Counted from the first letter of the stretch, positions 22,334-34,289 are shown. The stretch: DNA of 34,408 nucleotides from Dipetalonema caudispina (GCA_013365325.1 JABVXV010000491.1:1-34408), one strand, 5' to 3'. Numbers and translations: made by a program. Notes: generated by a model not told the origin, from the sequence alone.

Positions 22334-25300
22334 CTAAAGAACAATAGGTATTTGTTGATCATTAGCTATCGTTGATTGATTTTCATTTAAAATTGAATTA
22401 GCTGATGGTGAACTACCAATACCCAATGCTTGATGAACAGCTTGAGCTGGAATACTTCCATATCGAGTTGGTTGAGCATTATTCTGAAATTTCATTGAAA
22501 ATTTTAAAAGAAAAAAAAAATCTAAAAAATTGTAGAGAAAAAAAAAGACCAAATCATGCAACAAAAGCCTCTGTTTTTTTATTTTTATTAGAGAATATTG
22601 TTCCGGAACCCATTAATTTTAAAATTAATTGAAGAATGACATTTTTGAATAACAGGAAACAAATAATTGTATGGCAAAAAAAAAAAAAAAAAAAAAAACT
22701 TCCTGTTTAAAAAAAATCAGTCTAAAAATAACCTGACATGTTGTTGGTAATGGTACCATATCCAATTTTCCATTCTTGTAATCAGCAACAAATTCGGCAA
22801 CAATTTCACCGCTCACATCCGGTTTTTCGCAAACACACATCCGGCTAACTGTTGCATCCAAAATAACAATAAGGGGTAATTCTGCATTACCAAGTCCTAA
22901 TCCTTCCAGTATGAAATCACATAATGGATCTTCGCCCGTATAAAACATTTGCAATGGATCAGCCCATGGTGGCACTGATATATCCGACGAGATTGAGCTA
23001 AATTAATCAAATTTTAAACTTTTAAAAATTGGAGAAATTCTAATTTTCATACTTTCTGTTATTATTACTATTACTAGTGAAGATACAAACATTTATATAC
23101 GCTAAATAGCAGCTGATAACTGTAATTTGAATATTTTGAAATAAATGAAAATGTAAATTGATACCTACCTATTTACTGAATTAGTAGAATATGCTAAATT
23201 ATTCGAATCACTATTATTCCCATTAGCATTAGCATTAGCACTATTATCAGTGCTATCAATTTCTTTTGATGATGAACGTTTGACTGATTCTTGTCGTTCT
23301 CGAAAAAGTGATTCAGCGGTTGTTCGTAATACTTCCATCGAGAATGTAACATCATCTGGTGAACCTTCTATAAAAATTTCTTCTCTTTTCTTCCCTTTTT
23401 TTTGCAATTGATAAAATTAAACAGTTAGTTTTGAATTAGAAGAAAAAAAAAAAGGAATTATTTACTGAAAATATTTAAATAAGATAAGAAATGTAATAAA
23501 TATTATTACCTGTAAATAATACTAATGATGGTTCATCTCTTAGCCGACATAATGTATTTTCATTTAATTCATAAAGTGGTAATGGTCCCCATGGGAATAA
23601 ACTACCACATGGATCACTAAGTAATACATTACGACCATGTCGTGTTATTAGACGATTTTCCTCATTCAGTAATAAAAATGCCGGAATGCCTAAATATTTA
23701 TGATAATTAATTCATTGATCCTTTTAAATTCTATCTACTATTTTATTTAATATAATTCCAAATTTAAGTGTAAATTATATTTTTAAAAATTTTTAAATCA
23801 CACTTTTCTTTTTTTTCGTCCCGATAAAAGAGAAAACTGAAGAATTAATCATGAAAATTCGATGAAATTTTGGAATACATTGTATAATCATTGTGTTATA
23901 GCAATATTTCATTTCTTACTTTCATCATTAATATCTACCAATGAAAATTTTTCATCTTTTTAAAAATATTATCAATCAACCACGTCAAATATGTTTTAAC
24001 TTATTACGTTTAAATAAAATAAATAAGTAATGAGTATAATAAAACTTACCATTCACACTATATAAACGAGTTAATTGAGTTGTTTTTTGTGGATCATATG
24101 GAAATGCTAACCAAGGCATCGTTGAAAAATGTTGCTCAAATGATTCTTGTGATCTGAAATTATCTATTTAAACATTCATTTCGACTACTCTGTTCCTATC
24201 ATAAAATACGTCATAATATGTTGCCTTTCACATTGTGCTTAATTGTGTTAATTTTTTTTTTTTGAAACAAAATTATGGCTTATATACATTTATATATTTG
24301 AATAGTTTAATTTAAAATATACTGCAAAATTTATCAAATTATTATGAGTTTATTTTTTCACTGAAAAATATCTTAAATTTACGTAATCATTTAATTATTA
24401 ATATAATTTGTATTACAAAATATTCACCTATCCGATGAGCAGAAAAATATCTCGAATGGGACACCGGTATTTTTGAGTGATTCATAACAGGAGATCAATT
24501 GTTGCGAGAATGACCGACATGGTGGACACTAAAATGAACTTTTCAAAAATTTCATTTATTTGTCGATCAATTAAGTCGTAAATTAAAATTGGTTAAGAGA
24601 AGAAAAAAGAAAAAAAAAAAAAAAAAACAAGCACTCACCCAATTAGCACCAAAATATAATCCTTTAACAGTTGATTTTAAATTTTGAAAATTTTCAGTTA
24701 CTATTTTTTTGGTACCATCAGTTTCTTTGCAGTTCCTTAGTATTGCGCCTTGAAAGAGCTCTTCGGGTGTCGCATTACACCTTTAATAAACTTATTAATT
24801 ATTTTAAAAAAATATTTCAATAGATGCTAATTAGCGTGAAATGGTACTTCTTTGCCGTGAAAATAAAATCATTTAAAGTTTAATGCACAAATTAATTGCA
24901 AATGACTGATTTTATAAAGCCTAACTTATTTGTAATGAAGTATGATACAAATTTATTGTTTTGTTATTTGCCAATTATTTACAGCATTGTTATTTGAAGG
25001 ATTAATTTGGATTAATTAGATTGTAATTTCAATGATAACAACAACTATAACTTTGTATTTCATCTACATAAATAAAGCTAAAATTCTATAAAAATTTGAT
25101 CAATGATTATCTTTTACTCTAATAGATTAATTTAGGTTAATGGAAAATTTTTAATGAAATTTTAGCCGATAATCACGAAAATTTATTTTACCATGGAAAA
25201 TTTAAACCATTTGGATCATCTTGCAATAAACGTCGACCATCATCGGTGATAATTTGTCTACTTGATGCATCTACTACAATTAACGATGGTGTTGAGCAAT

Positions 25301-28300
25301 AACGTAAAGCTCGTAGTAAACGGCTCTGAAATAAAAATAGTTAAAGAAAGATAAAAATGAAAAAATTAAATTTCGGAAAAACAGATTATACTAAAAGTAA
25401 ATAATCCATTAATTTCTCAGCAATTATAAACAAAAAAAAAAAAAGATTAACTTAACAAATTTGAATTTTTATGCAATCTCTACCACTTCTTTTCATAATT
25501 TTATTAGCATTTAAATTAAAAAAAAAAAATTTCATTTTGTCTGAATAAAATTGAAATTGAAAGTAAATTTTTATTTTTCTTCCTTTTCACCTAATTCTGC
25601 ATATTTGTAAATTTATTGGTGATTTTTTTTCTTTGCCCCTTTTAGATTTTCTTATTATTCGAAATTTGCGAGATGAAGGATTTTAAATGGTTCAATGCTA
25701 ACTTTAGCCATGATATTGATAGGTACGATGATATACCATCCTGATTCACTGATAGCAGCATGTGGTCGTCCATTATCATCATAAAGATCCAAATCAAAGA
25801 TTACAACATTAACATCATCCACTTCAACCAATCTTTTTTTCTTACTTTTCTTACTGACACCAAAAAAACGACGTAATCGAGCTGGACTTCTGAAAAAATA
25901 AAAACCATTAAAAATTAGGCAACGTATCCATGTATCAAGTTATAGCTTATAGGTCAAGTATAAGGTTAAATTTAAGTTTATCTATTATTTTAATTACTTC
26001 GAAGGATTATTTCTAACTTTTATTACTTTATTTATTTTCATATTTAACTTAACAATTATTGATATAGATGATGACCCTAATATGATATGGATATTCCAAA
26101 ACTTCTTTCGCGTTCCTTTATCTGCTAACTTTTTACTATTTCCCAAATTAATTAACTAAGATTTAAATCGTTCCTCAAAATGTTGTAATTTAATTGATAA
26201 AAATTTAAAATATGAAGAAAGAAAATATTTTAGTTTTGTAGTGAAATAATTTTCGATACAATCTAATGATAATGCATTTTGCAGAATTCATTTCTTTTTG
26301 TTCCTTCTGCATACAACGGAAAAACAAAAGCATGCGAAATTTCAATTACTATTCTACCAAATTCAAATTATAAATATAAAAATGCTATAATTTTGTACAA
26401 TTTTAAATTTGAAATTTGATAACTTTTTAAAAATTTCACTAATTTCAGCAATTACCAAATCCAATTTTTTAGCAAACAAACAAACAATAACAAAGAATAA
26501 AAGCTTTTATTCTCATTCTCATGTCGGTAATGTGGTTAAAAGGAAAACGATTGGTTTAAAAAAAAAAAAAAAAAAAAAAAAAAGGTGAAAAAAAAAAAGA
26601 AAAAAGAAAAAAAAAAAAATTGGATGTGATAGAGAATGAATGAATGAATGATATTCAAATGAGATAGGATCAATTGGGTAAATGGTAATCGAAAAATTGG
26701 GTTATAGGATGGGAAAAATCAAAGGGAAACCCAAGAATGAAAACCTTTAGCCTTTTAGGTCAAATCCCGAATGAATGATCGTAAAAACAGGAAAAAAAAA
26801 ACATTCAGAAGAATATTTCTTTGTTAAATTATTGTGTATTGATGGCGGTATGCTATCCCATAAAGTATGCCATGTAAATTAGCAATTAATTAAATGCAAA
26901 TAAGAACTAGCTATTATGTCAAATGAAAGAGTAATATGGAAATCTGAATAATTAATGTAATTATACTGCTAAAGTAATTTGAGAGTTTTTAACAATTACG
27001 ATCATTATATTAATACATTTCAATTTTCTCTCATAATATCAAATTTTTCAATGAAGGGGAAATTACTATAGCTTTGTTTTGTTTGAAATTTGAATGAAAA
27101 GATTAACAATTAAAATGATACGATAAATTTTCGACAATTTATACCATATTCAAATTAATTATGCATTACTTTTTCCTCTACTTTCACAAATCGTTTCTTC
27201 ATTTTTAAATTGTAATATTAATATTTGAATAAATTAGCATAAAATTAAAGTAAAAATAGAAACAATTTTATTTTATTTTATTTTTTTCACTTTTCCTCTT
27301 CATTTTATTTCATTTCTAACGAGTAATTAAAAATGATTCTGTTTGTTTCCTACATTTAATTTTAATAGTTAACTACAAAAACAAGAAATAAATGCAATTT
27401 CAAAAATTTTTTGTTCAGAAAAGAAAAGAAAAAAGAAAGAATTTTCACATTAGATTGATGATAATAATCAATTAAACAACTGTTGCATTTTGTTGATTCA
27501 AATCAGTTTATGCTATGTCATCAACGAGGTTAACTGGCAACAAATAGAATAAAAGATGGGGATGAAAGATGAATTACGTAAATGATCAAATGATACTTTT
27601 GTCATTTTGAAAATAAAACAAAAATTGGAAATTATTAACCAAAAATTACTTAAATTGAATGCATATGATTTACTAAAAAATAGATGTCTATGAAATATTT
27701 GAAGAAAAGAGTGAAAAATAAAAAGGAATAATAAAAAGTGATTTACGGAAAATTGTTATCAAATATTTGTATCAGTGAGTTTTAAAGTTCAAATTGATTT
27801 TAATTTCATCTTATGTCAGTAAAATACGATTTATAAACTTTATACGACATTCATTGCAATTTTATATTATCTTTTCTTTCAAATATATTTATTTATTAAA
27901 TTAAATTATCGAATTAATAGTATCAAAAAGCGTTTGACAGAAAATGGTAGATTAATTATATTTCGCATTTCAATGCTAGCATAAGAATTTTTTTTTTCCA
28001 ATTTTTGATTTTTGAAGCTGTGAAGCTCAGTAAATTATTCAGCAAAGATGATATGTTTTAAATTGGTTTAATAAAAAAAAAAGTTTAAATTGCTTAAATA
28101 AAATCATAATTTCAATATACAGTCGACATAAAAGACATGCAGCAAGTAAAATTTCACACTTTACTTTGCAAAATTCTGGTCATTTCCTATCTTTTTTTTT
28201 TTTTTTTCGAGAATAAAATTTGATATTTGTAAAATTAAGCAAAAACTTACTCTCTTGGACAATTGGAGAAAATACTATTTCGCTGTTGGACAAGTTTTTT

Positions 28301-29965
28301 AAGCGATGAAATAGGTTCTAATGAACGGGTACTGCCAGAATTGATCAAATAAAAAATAACATATCGTGAACTTGCGAATACAGCATCCAATGTTGTCAAT
28401 TCATTCTGTTCATCGTTATTACCACCTGAACAAAAAAAAAAAAAAAAGAAGATATTAAAAATTTTTTAACAAATATTTAAAAAACAAAAAAAAAGAAATA
28501 TTAAAAGCTGCTAAAAATTCTAATCATTATTTTAACATATGAAAGTGATTATTATTTTCAAAAAATTAGTAAGTTTATTCTATTTGATAACTTTTGAACT
28601 AATGTTTAAACTAATTGATAACCTTCGAATAAATGTTTGTGGTATTATCATTCCATGCAATCATGTTTATTTATTTAAATTGCATTAACTAATTAAATAT
28701 TCTTTTTCATATCATCAAAAGTAAGCAATTAAAAAATTGAAATGTGGATAAGTACAGGATCATATAATTTTTGAATTCTAATAAATTTCACATCACACAT
28801 CAATTTCACAGGTTACACATATAGACAATAAAATGAGTATTATTTTTATTCGTCGAAAATTTTGACTAAAATTAAATTTTAAATTTTCGATCATAAATAA
28901 CTTCTACTTTTGATGAGTAAAATTGTTATAGGGATCACTTATCCATTGCATAATTTATCATGATTGATACTTAATTAATTATTATTGGTAATTTGGTTAA
29001 TTTATATGCATCATTCTTTGCTTTTGCTGGCAAAATATATGACAATTGGAATTTAATCAAAAATAAAACTCAAATGAAATTTCGAATTAAAAAAAGAGCG
29101 AATTTTAATTTTTGATGTAACAATAAAAGCTGGCAATATATCACACGGTTGAAGTTACATCAATTTCAAGTTGTAAGTTTGTAAAATGTGTGAAAAATAA
29201 TGGAAAGAAATTATTATAAAAATATGAGAAATATTAAGAAATCAGAACTAAGGGAAATATTAAGAAAATACTTTCAGATAAACTTTAAAAGTAAAAAAGG
29301 TGAAATAATAGGAAATAATTTAATGAATTTCTCTAAAAAACATAACTGGCATCCTAATGCTAACATAGAATAATAGAAGGTTAAGCTGAATAATTTCAAA
29401 CCATAAAATTGGAAGAGTTAAATTATAACTTTCAAGATATTCTTGAGGTTATTTGTAAAAATTAATTTTCATACAAACTTTAGATGCAGGAAATTTTTTC
29501 CCAATCGTGAGGATAATAAATAATTCTAAAAAATTTGCGTAAAATAAAATTAAATTAAAGATAATTTGGAAAATTCAAATTTCAAAAAAATGGTTTTTTT
29601 TTTTTCTTTTCTTTTTACAAAATATTTATTTTGCCCTGATAGAAACAATTTCGTCAAGCTCTACTATTTCATTTCGAAAATTAATCACTACTACCATTTT
29701 TTAACATTTAATCAATTTTATGATTTTTTTTTTCCAATATTTAATTCTTCTTTGCTATTTTATTTCCAAAATTTAATCATTTCTACTATTTCATTTCAAT
29801 ATTTAATCATTTCCCATTATTCCTTTTCAATATTTAATCATTTTTTATTACTATTTTTTTTTTTCCCTCAAAATTTAATCAAAACTAACCTTTAGCAGAA
29901 GATGCAATGAGATGTATAACACCAATATTTCGAAAACAATAATCGTAGAGATCTTCAAATGACAT
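22334..29965 (-). CDS. NXN: Nucleoredoxin (thioredoxin-fold oxidoreductase), 570 aa
   Basis: Eleven coding exons on the minus strand: 29965-29890, 28425-28251, 25889-25703, 25325-25192, 24780-24639, 24528-24428, 24153-24050, 23689-23510, 23367-23169, 22997-22733 and 22483-22334 (TAG stop). All introns are GT-AG and the frame is continuous. Domain order follows vertebrate nucleoredoxin: a thioredoxin-like N-terminal domain (about 35-191, ending NFPW), a central thioredoxin domain (about 225-345) with active site WCPPC (W238, C239, C242), MPW at 284-286, cis-proline P309 and FPW ending at 340, then a C-terminal domain (about 355-520) with LPLIVILD. Nucleoredoxin is a cytosolic and nuclear redox protein; in vertebrates it binds Dishevelled and restrains Wnt signalling. 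The N-terminal domain lacks a CxxC. There are a basic run at 90-103, an Asn/Ser-rich linker (about 393-437) and a 49-residue Gln/Asn/Ser-rich tail, so the protein is longer than the human one (435 residues, from general knowledge). The ATG at 29965 follows an in-frame stop about 40 bases upstream. Confidence 0.95.
29735..29880. repeat. Imperfect tandem repeat of about 31 bp in nucleoredoxin intron 1
   Basis: The phrase CAA(T/A)ATTTAATC recurs at 29735, 29767, 29797, 29828 and 29869, mostly 30 to 32 bases apart, separated by pyrimidine-rich filler. The array ends about nine bases from the exon 1 donor at 29889. Confidence 0.7.
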
Positions 29966-30027
29966 AATGAACGAAATGGTTGATGAAATTGTCAGCTTTC
30001 AATGATTTAAGAGAGAATGATCACCGA

Positions 30028-30118
30028 TTGTTGTTGTTGTTGCTGTTGTTGTTGTTGTTGTTCTCCTTCTCTCTCTCTCTCTCTCTCCCTCTCTCTCCCT
30101 CTCTCTCTCTCTCTCTCT
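30028..30118. repeat. Composite (TTG)n-(CT)n tract upstream of nucleoredoxin
   Basis: TTG/TGC repeats at 30028-30062 abut CT repeats at 30063-30118. In the sense of the nucleoredoxin gene this is (GA)n then (CAA)n, about 60 to 155 bases before the ATG, so it lies in the 5' UTR or proximal promoter. Confidence 0.9.
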
Positions 30119-31031
30119 TTATCACTATCAAATAATTCAATAATGCAAATATCAACTGAAATGACAGTAGTAAAGATTATCATTTATCATTCATACTATT
30201 CAATGGGTAAATGATTAGCTAAATGATAGATTTTGTTATCAATTTTATATAAATTATTAAATATATATGTATATGAGTAAATGAAACAACAACTAAGAAA
30301 CATAAATTTTATTGTTTGACAGTAAAATAAACAATAAATTTGAAAAGAGAAAAAAGTTTAGTGTTTTAATTTCAATCCATTCTAATTTTCATTTAATGAC
30401 GAAAAGATTTACGCAATGATGTGCTATTTTGTTCCTACTTTATATTAATTTCATTTTATTTCAATATTTCCCTCATTTTAGTATTTGAATATTAGATAGA
30501 ATGAATGAGAAGAAATTATCTTTTAATAAGTTTAAAAAAAAAATATCCGATACTTGATGCCAGATAATACCGAAATAGTGAACCGTATGAAGTAATTTTA
30601 ATTTTACTTTAGCGGATAGTATTATTTCATTTCTTTCACAATCAAACGGTCAAAGAATGAAACGTTTGCATACTTCACAAAAATTTACTTTTAAATTAGA
30701 AAGATTGGAACTATAAAAATTGGAAATAATTATTACTCGAATAAGAAAAACAAACTATAATTTTTAGAATGTAACATAGTAAAAAAAAAAAAAAATATTT
30801 TTATAAAATTTTTATACCCATATGAAATAATGGAAATTTCTCAAAAAAAAAAAAAAAAAAAAAATTATAAAATTTTAGCGCACGAAAGAATAGCAAATAA
30901 TTTGAAACAGCAAAATGATAGATTAAAATTTTTAAATTAAAATATGAACAATATATGCTATAATTTAAAAAGGATACAAATTTCGACAAAGGATAAAGAA
31001 AAGACGACGAAATAAATCAATAGGAGGACGA

Positions 31032-31062
<31 letters not shown>
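31032..31062. repeat. (GA)n tract
   Basis: A GA dinucleotide run with one GGG interruption, about 1.1 kb upstream of nucleoredoxin. Confidence 0.9.
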
Positions 31063-31856
31063 AAAAAACCTTTTAGAAATGTGCAAAGAGCTTTTTCAAA
31101 TAATTACCAATAGACAGAGACAAATATTCACAATACTTTTTCACAGACAGAATTTGAATTAAAATGGATGGCACAAATTCTTCACTCATCCTTTCTTCAT
31201 TTCATTAAGACAAACTCGTTGCATTTCAATTTTTTTTTTTTCTTGTCCTTTTTAATGACATAATTGGTAATAAAGAATTTTAAAAAAAGTTTATGAATGA
31301 CATTGATTGCGTCTATTCATTTTATAACAATTATATTCATCAAAAATTTGCATAAGTATACGAAAAGTTATACTTTTTTGACCCTACATTATATTGGTTT
31401 TATAAGGTCCTAAGAAATTATTGGAAGATATCAAGTTGGATTTTGAAAAAATTAAAATTTTCTATGAAAAAGATTTATTGCTAAGTTTCAAAAAATAAAT
31501 GCTTGAAGTTGTGAAATAAAAAAAAAAGACCTGAAATTAAAAAATTAAACTAGAAGATTGATCTAACATTTGATATAATATATGATGTTATATATTTACA
31601 ATGTAGTCTTCCCTATTTGAATTACAATATAAGTAAATGAAAATTGACTATTGCAAATAAACCTCATAATGTTTTAGTTTATTGAATTATTAAGATTAAA
31701 TTAATTTATTGTTCAATTAGTCTTAACCTTTTAATTTTATCTTCTTTTTCCACTTTTCTGTAGAGTACTTTTTACTCTTTTACTGCCATATTACTTGAAT
31801 TTAAATATAATATTATCATAAAGAAAAATTTTAGATTAAGCAAGAAAGTAAACTAT

Positions 31857-31955
31857 GCATAAGCAGAAACTACGTAGGAATCTATAGCATACGTAGAAAC
31901 CACGTAGGGAATTTATAGCATACGTAGAAACCACGTTGGGAATTTATAGCATACG
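31857..31955. repeat. 31-bp tandem repeat, three copies plus a fragment
   Basis: Units begin GCATA at 31857, 31887, 31918 and (partial) 31949. Copies two and three differ at one base (CACGTAGG versus CACGTTGG); copy one is more diverged. Each unit carries TACGTA- or CACGTA-type motifs. Confidence 0.9.
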
Positions 31956-32076
31956 CTTAACCTTCGGTAATTCATCCAACCGAATGCAATGACGAAATTA
32001 AAGTACGCGGGAGAAGTTAGAGGTATGGAAAAAGCGGGGGACGGGATATGGGGAATGAAGGATGAAGGAAATGAAA

Positions 32077-32111
32077 AGAGAGAGAGAGAGAGAGAGATAG
32101 AGAGAGAGAGA
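32077..32111. repeat. (GA)n tract
   Basis: A GA dinucleotide run with one TA interruption, immediately after a purine-rich GC-richer stretch. Confidence 0.9.
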
Positions 32112-32922
32112 CATTCTCTTATTAGCAAATACATCTAAATATATACATTTATTTATTTATATATGCAAATAGATGCGCAATCAATCGAGAAAAGAGAAGC
32201 ATTCCAAATCTTTTCCTTCGTCGTCCTCTTCTCTCTTTATCTTCTTTCCGCGATGAATTTCAAATATTTTACACGATTGTGGGAAATTCCACAATCAAAT
32301 TATTCGCACTCTTCCCAATTTATAAATTCGAAAATGAAAAAGAAGGGAAGTATGAATGGAAAAGTATTTTAGTGCAATAAATTTGAATTCCTCATTTTCT
32401 AATTTAAATTATAGATTATAAGTAAAATAAGTTTAACTGATAGTTTTGATAAATTGTTTGAATATAAGCAAATAGAATGAAAGATTTTCAGAATAATTGT
32501 ATAATAGAATTTATTGGAAAAAAATAATTTGTAATCTGAAATTTATTCGGAACTATTAATTAATTAAATTGAGTTAACTTATCAATTTATTTTACACATA
32601 CACGTAGAGAAATACAAGATGTATTTTTTCGATAAAATTCATTTCAATATTATTAGCAGAAATTTCAGGAAGCGATAAATGACAAACAGATGGTAATGAT
32701 TCCAAATTACGAATTATCAATTCAATACAAAATAATCGATTGTTTTAGTAGCAATGAAGTGAAAAAAAAAAAAAAAAAAGAAAAAATTGTTTTATATCTA
32801 TGAATTAATTCTAATAATTATTTATTTTTAATAAATTTGCATTAACTGAAGTAAAATTTTCTTACATTTTATAAAATATTTCGAATTTCACGATGACAAT
32901 GATATTGTTATGATGCTATGTA

Positions 32923-32946
32923 ATAATAATGATAATAATAATAATA

Positions 32947-32981
<35 letters not shown>
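32923..32981. repeat. Palindromic (AAT)n/(ATT)n microsatellite
   Basis: A run of AAT units switches to ATT units at about 32948, so the two halves are reverse complements and can fold into a hairpin. Confidence 0.9.
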
Positions 32982-32982
<1 letters not shown>

Positions 32983-33862
32983 GTAAATAATAACAGTAAT
33001 ACCATATAACTAATTTAGTGACCGAAATGTGAATTAGTCTTTTGAAGTTATTATTTGCTAATCCTTATAATTGGTAATTAATTAGGGCAATTAAAATAAT
33101 AAATTAATTATGCACTTTTTAACTGTTTATTTTAATTTTACATAAATAAACGAATAGCTTTTGCTTTGCCAGTTTATTACATCATCAATTTGATAATTAA
33201 ATATGATGAAATTTTTCTTCAATTCAATTTTTACCCTAATCTACGGTACCTATGAAAATTGACAAAAGCGTGAAAATGAAATGTGGTAAAATTTAGACGA
33301 ATGAATTGTCTTATCAGTGGAAAAAAATGGAGAAAATCTTTTCAGTCTTCTTAAAATTCCAAACATCAGCAGAGGATACGAATTCGAAAAATGCAAATTA
33401 ATTAAAAATTGGAAGAGAAAAAAAAAAGAATAACCGTAATTCTTTTAATTTCTATTGTGAAAATATGATAAATGCAATTTTAATAAATAAATTCAGAAAA
33501 TTCATTAATGAAATTTTAAAAGAATATTTTATATATCAGATTTAAATGTATATGTATCATTCTTTCGCGTAAATTTTTTTTTTTTTTTTTTTTTTAAATT
33601 CACATCCAAATGAATTGTAGAAAAAAAAAAAGAAATAAATTTTTTTCCCGCCTAATTTTGTCCTTCATGAAACAAATAGAAACTTGATAATCAATTTGAA
33701 CAAATTTAATCATTAATTCAAATTTCAATATCATGTTATCATATTATTGTCATTATCAATGGATCATTAGAAAAGAGATAAAAAGCTTAACAATAGTTAA
33801 AATTTGTTGAAATTGTAAGGGATAAAATCACCGCGAAATTGTTATCGTTTTAATGAGGAATT

Positions 33863-33882
33863 GAGAGAGAGAGAGAGAGAGG
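33863..33882. repeat. (GA)n tract
   Basis: A 20-base GA run. Confidence 0.9.
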
Positions 33883-34004
33883 TAGTAAATGAAAGGACAG
33901 TGGACGATTCACTCATTTATAATTTACTTGGATAAGGACGAAATAGAAGAGTTTATTCTGCATGGATGATACATAAGGATAATAGAAAAAAGGAAGAAGA
34001 ATGA

Positions 34005-34050
34005 GAAAGAGAGAGAGACAGGGAGAGGGAGAGAGAGAGAGAGAGGGAAG
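34005..34050. repeat. (GA)n purine tract
   Basis: GA repeats with GGGA interruptions, followed by further purine-rich sequence. Confidence 0.9.
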
Positions 34051-34289
34051 GAGAAAGAATGGGACAATTATTTGAAACAAGAGGTGACAAAGAGAGGTTT
34101 CTTATTAATATATGGGATGAGCATTGGGAGGGGTTTGGTAGTTTAGGGGTTAAGATGAATGAATAAAAGATGAAAAAAGTAAGACGAAATGAGGGGAAAA
34201 GATAATATCTTCGATTTTATTTCATTTCTAATTTAGAATATATTTTGATATCAAATATTCTTATCATTATTATCATTATCATTTGTTTG

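Noticed and set aside
29566..29895. A 109-codon plus-strand frame
   Set aside because: It lies in intron 1 of nucleoredoxin, antisense, and reflects the periodic intronic repeat and T-runs.
11728..29965. Operon linking nucleoredoxin and the annexins
   Set aside because: The genes share a strand, but spacings of about 7 and 9 kb are far larger than nematode operon spacing.
30017..30214. Poly-Cys and Ser-Leu frame
   Set aside because: Translation of the TTG and CT microsatellites upstream of nucleoredoxin.
31913..32134. A 73-codon minus-strand frame with Ser-Leu repeats
   Set aside because: Much of it is the GA tract read in reverse and the 31-bp repeat; no family signature.
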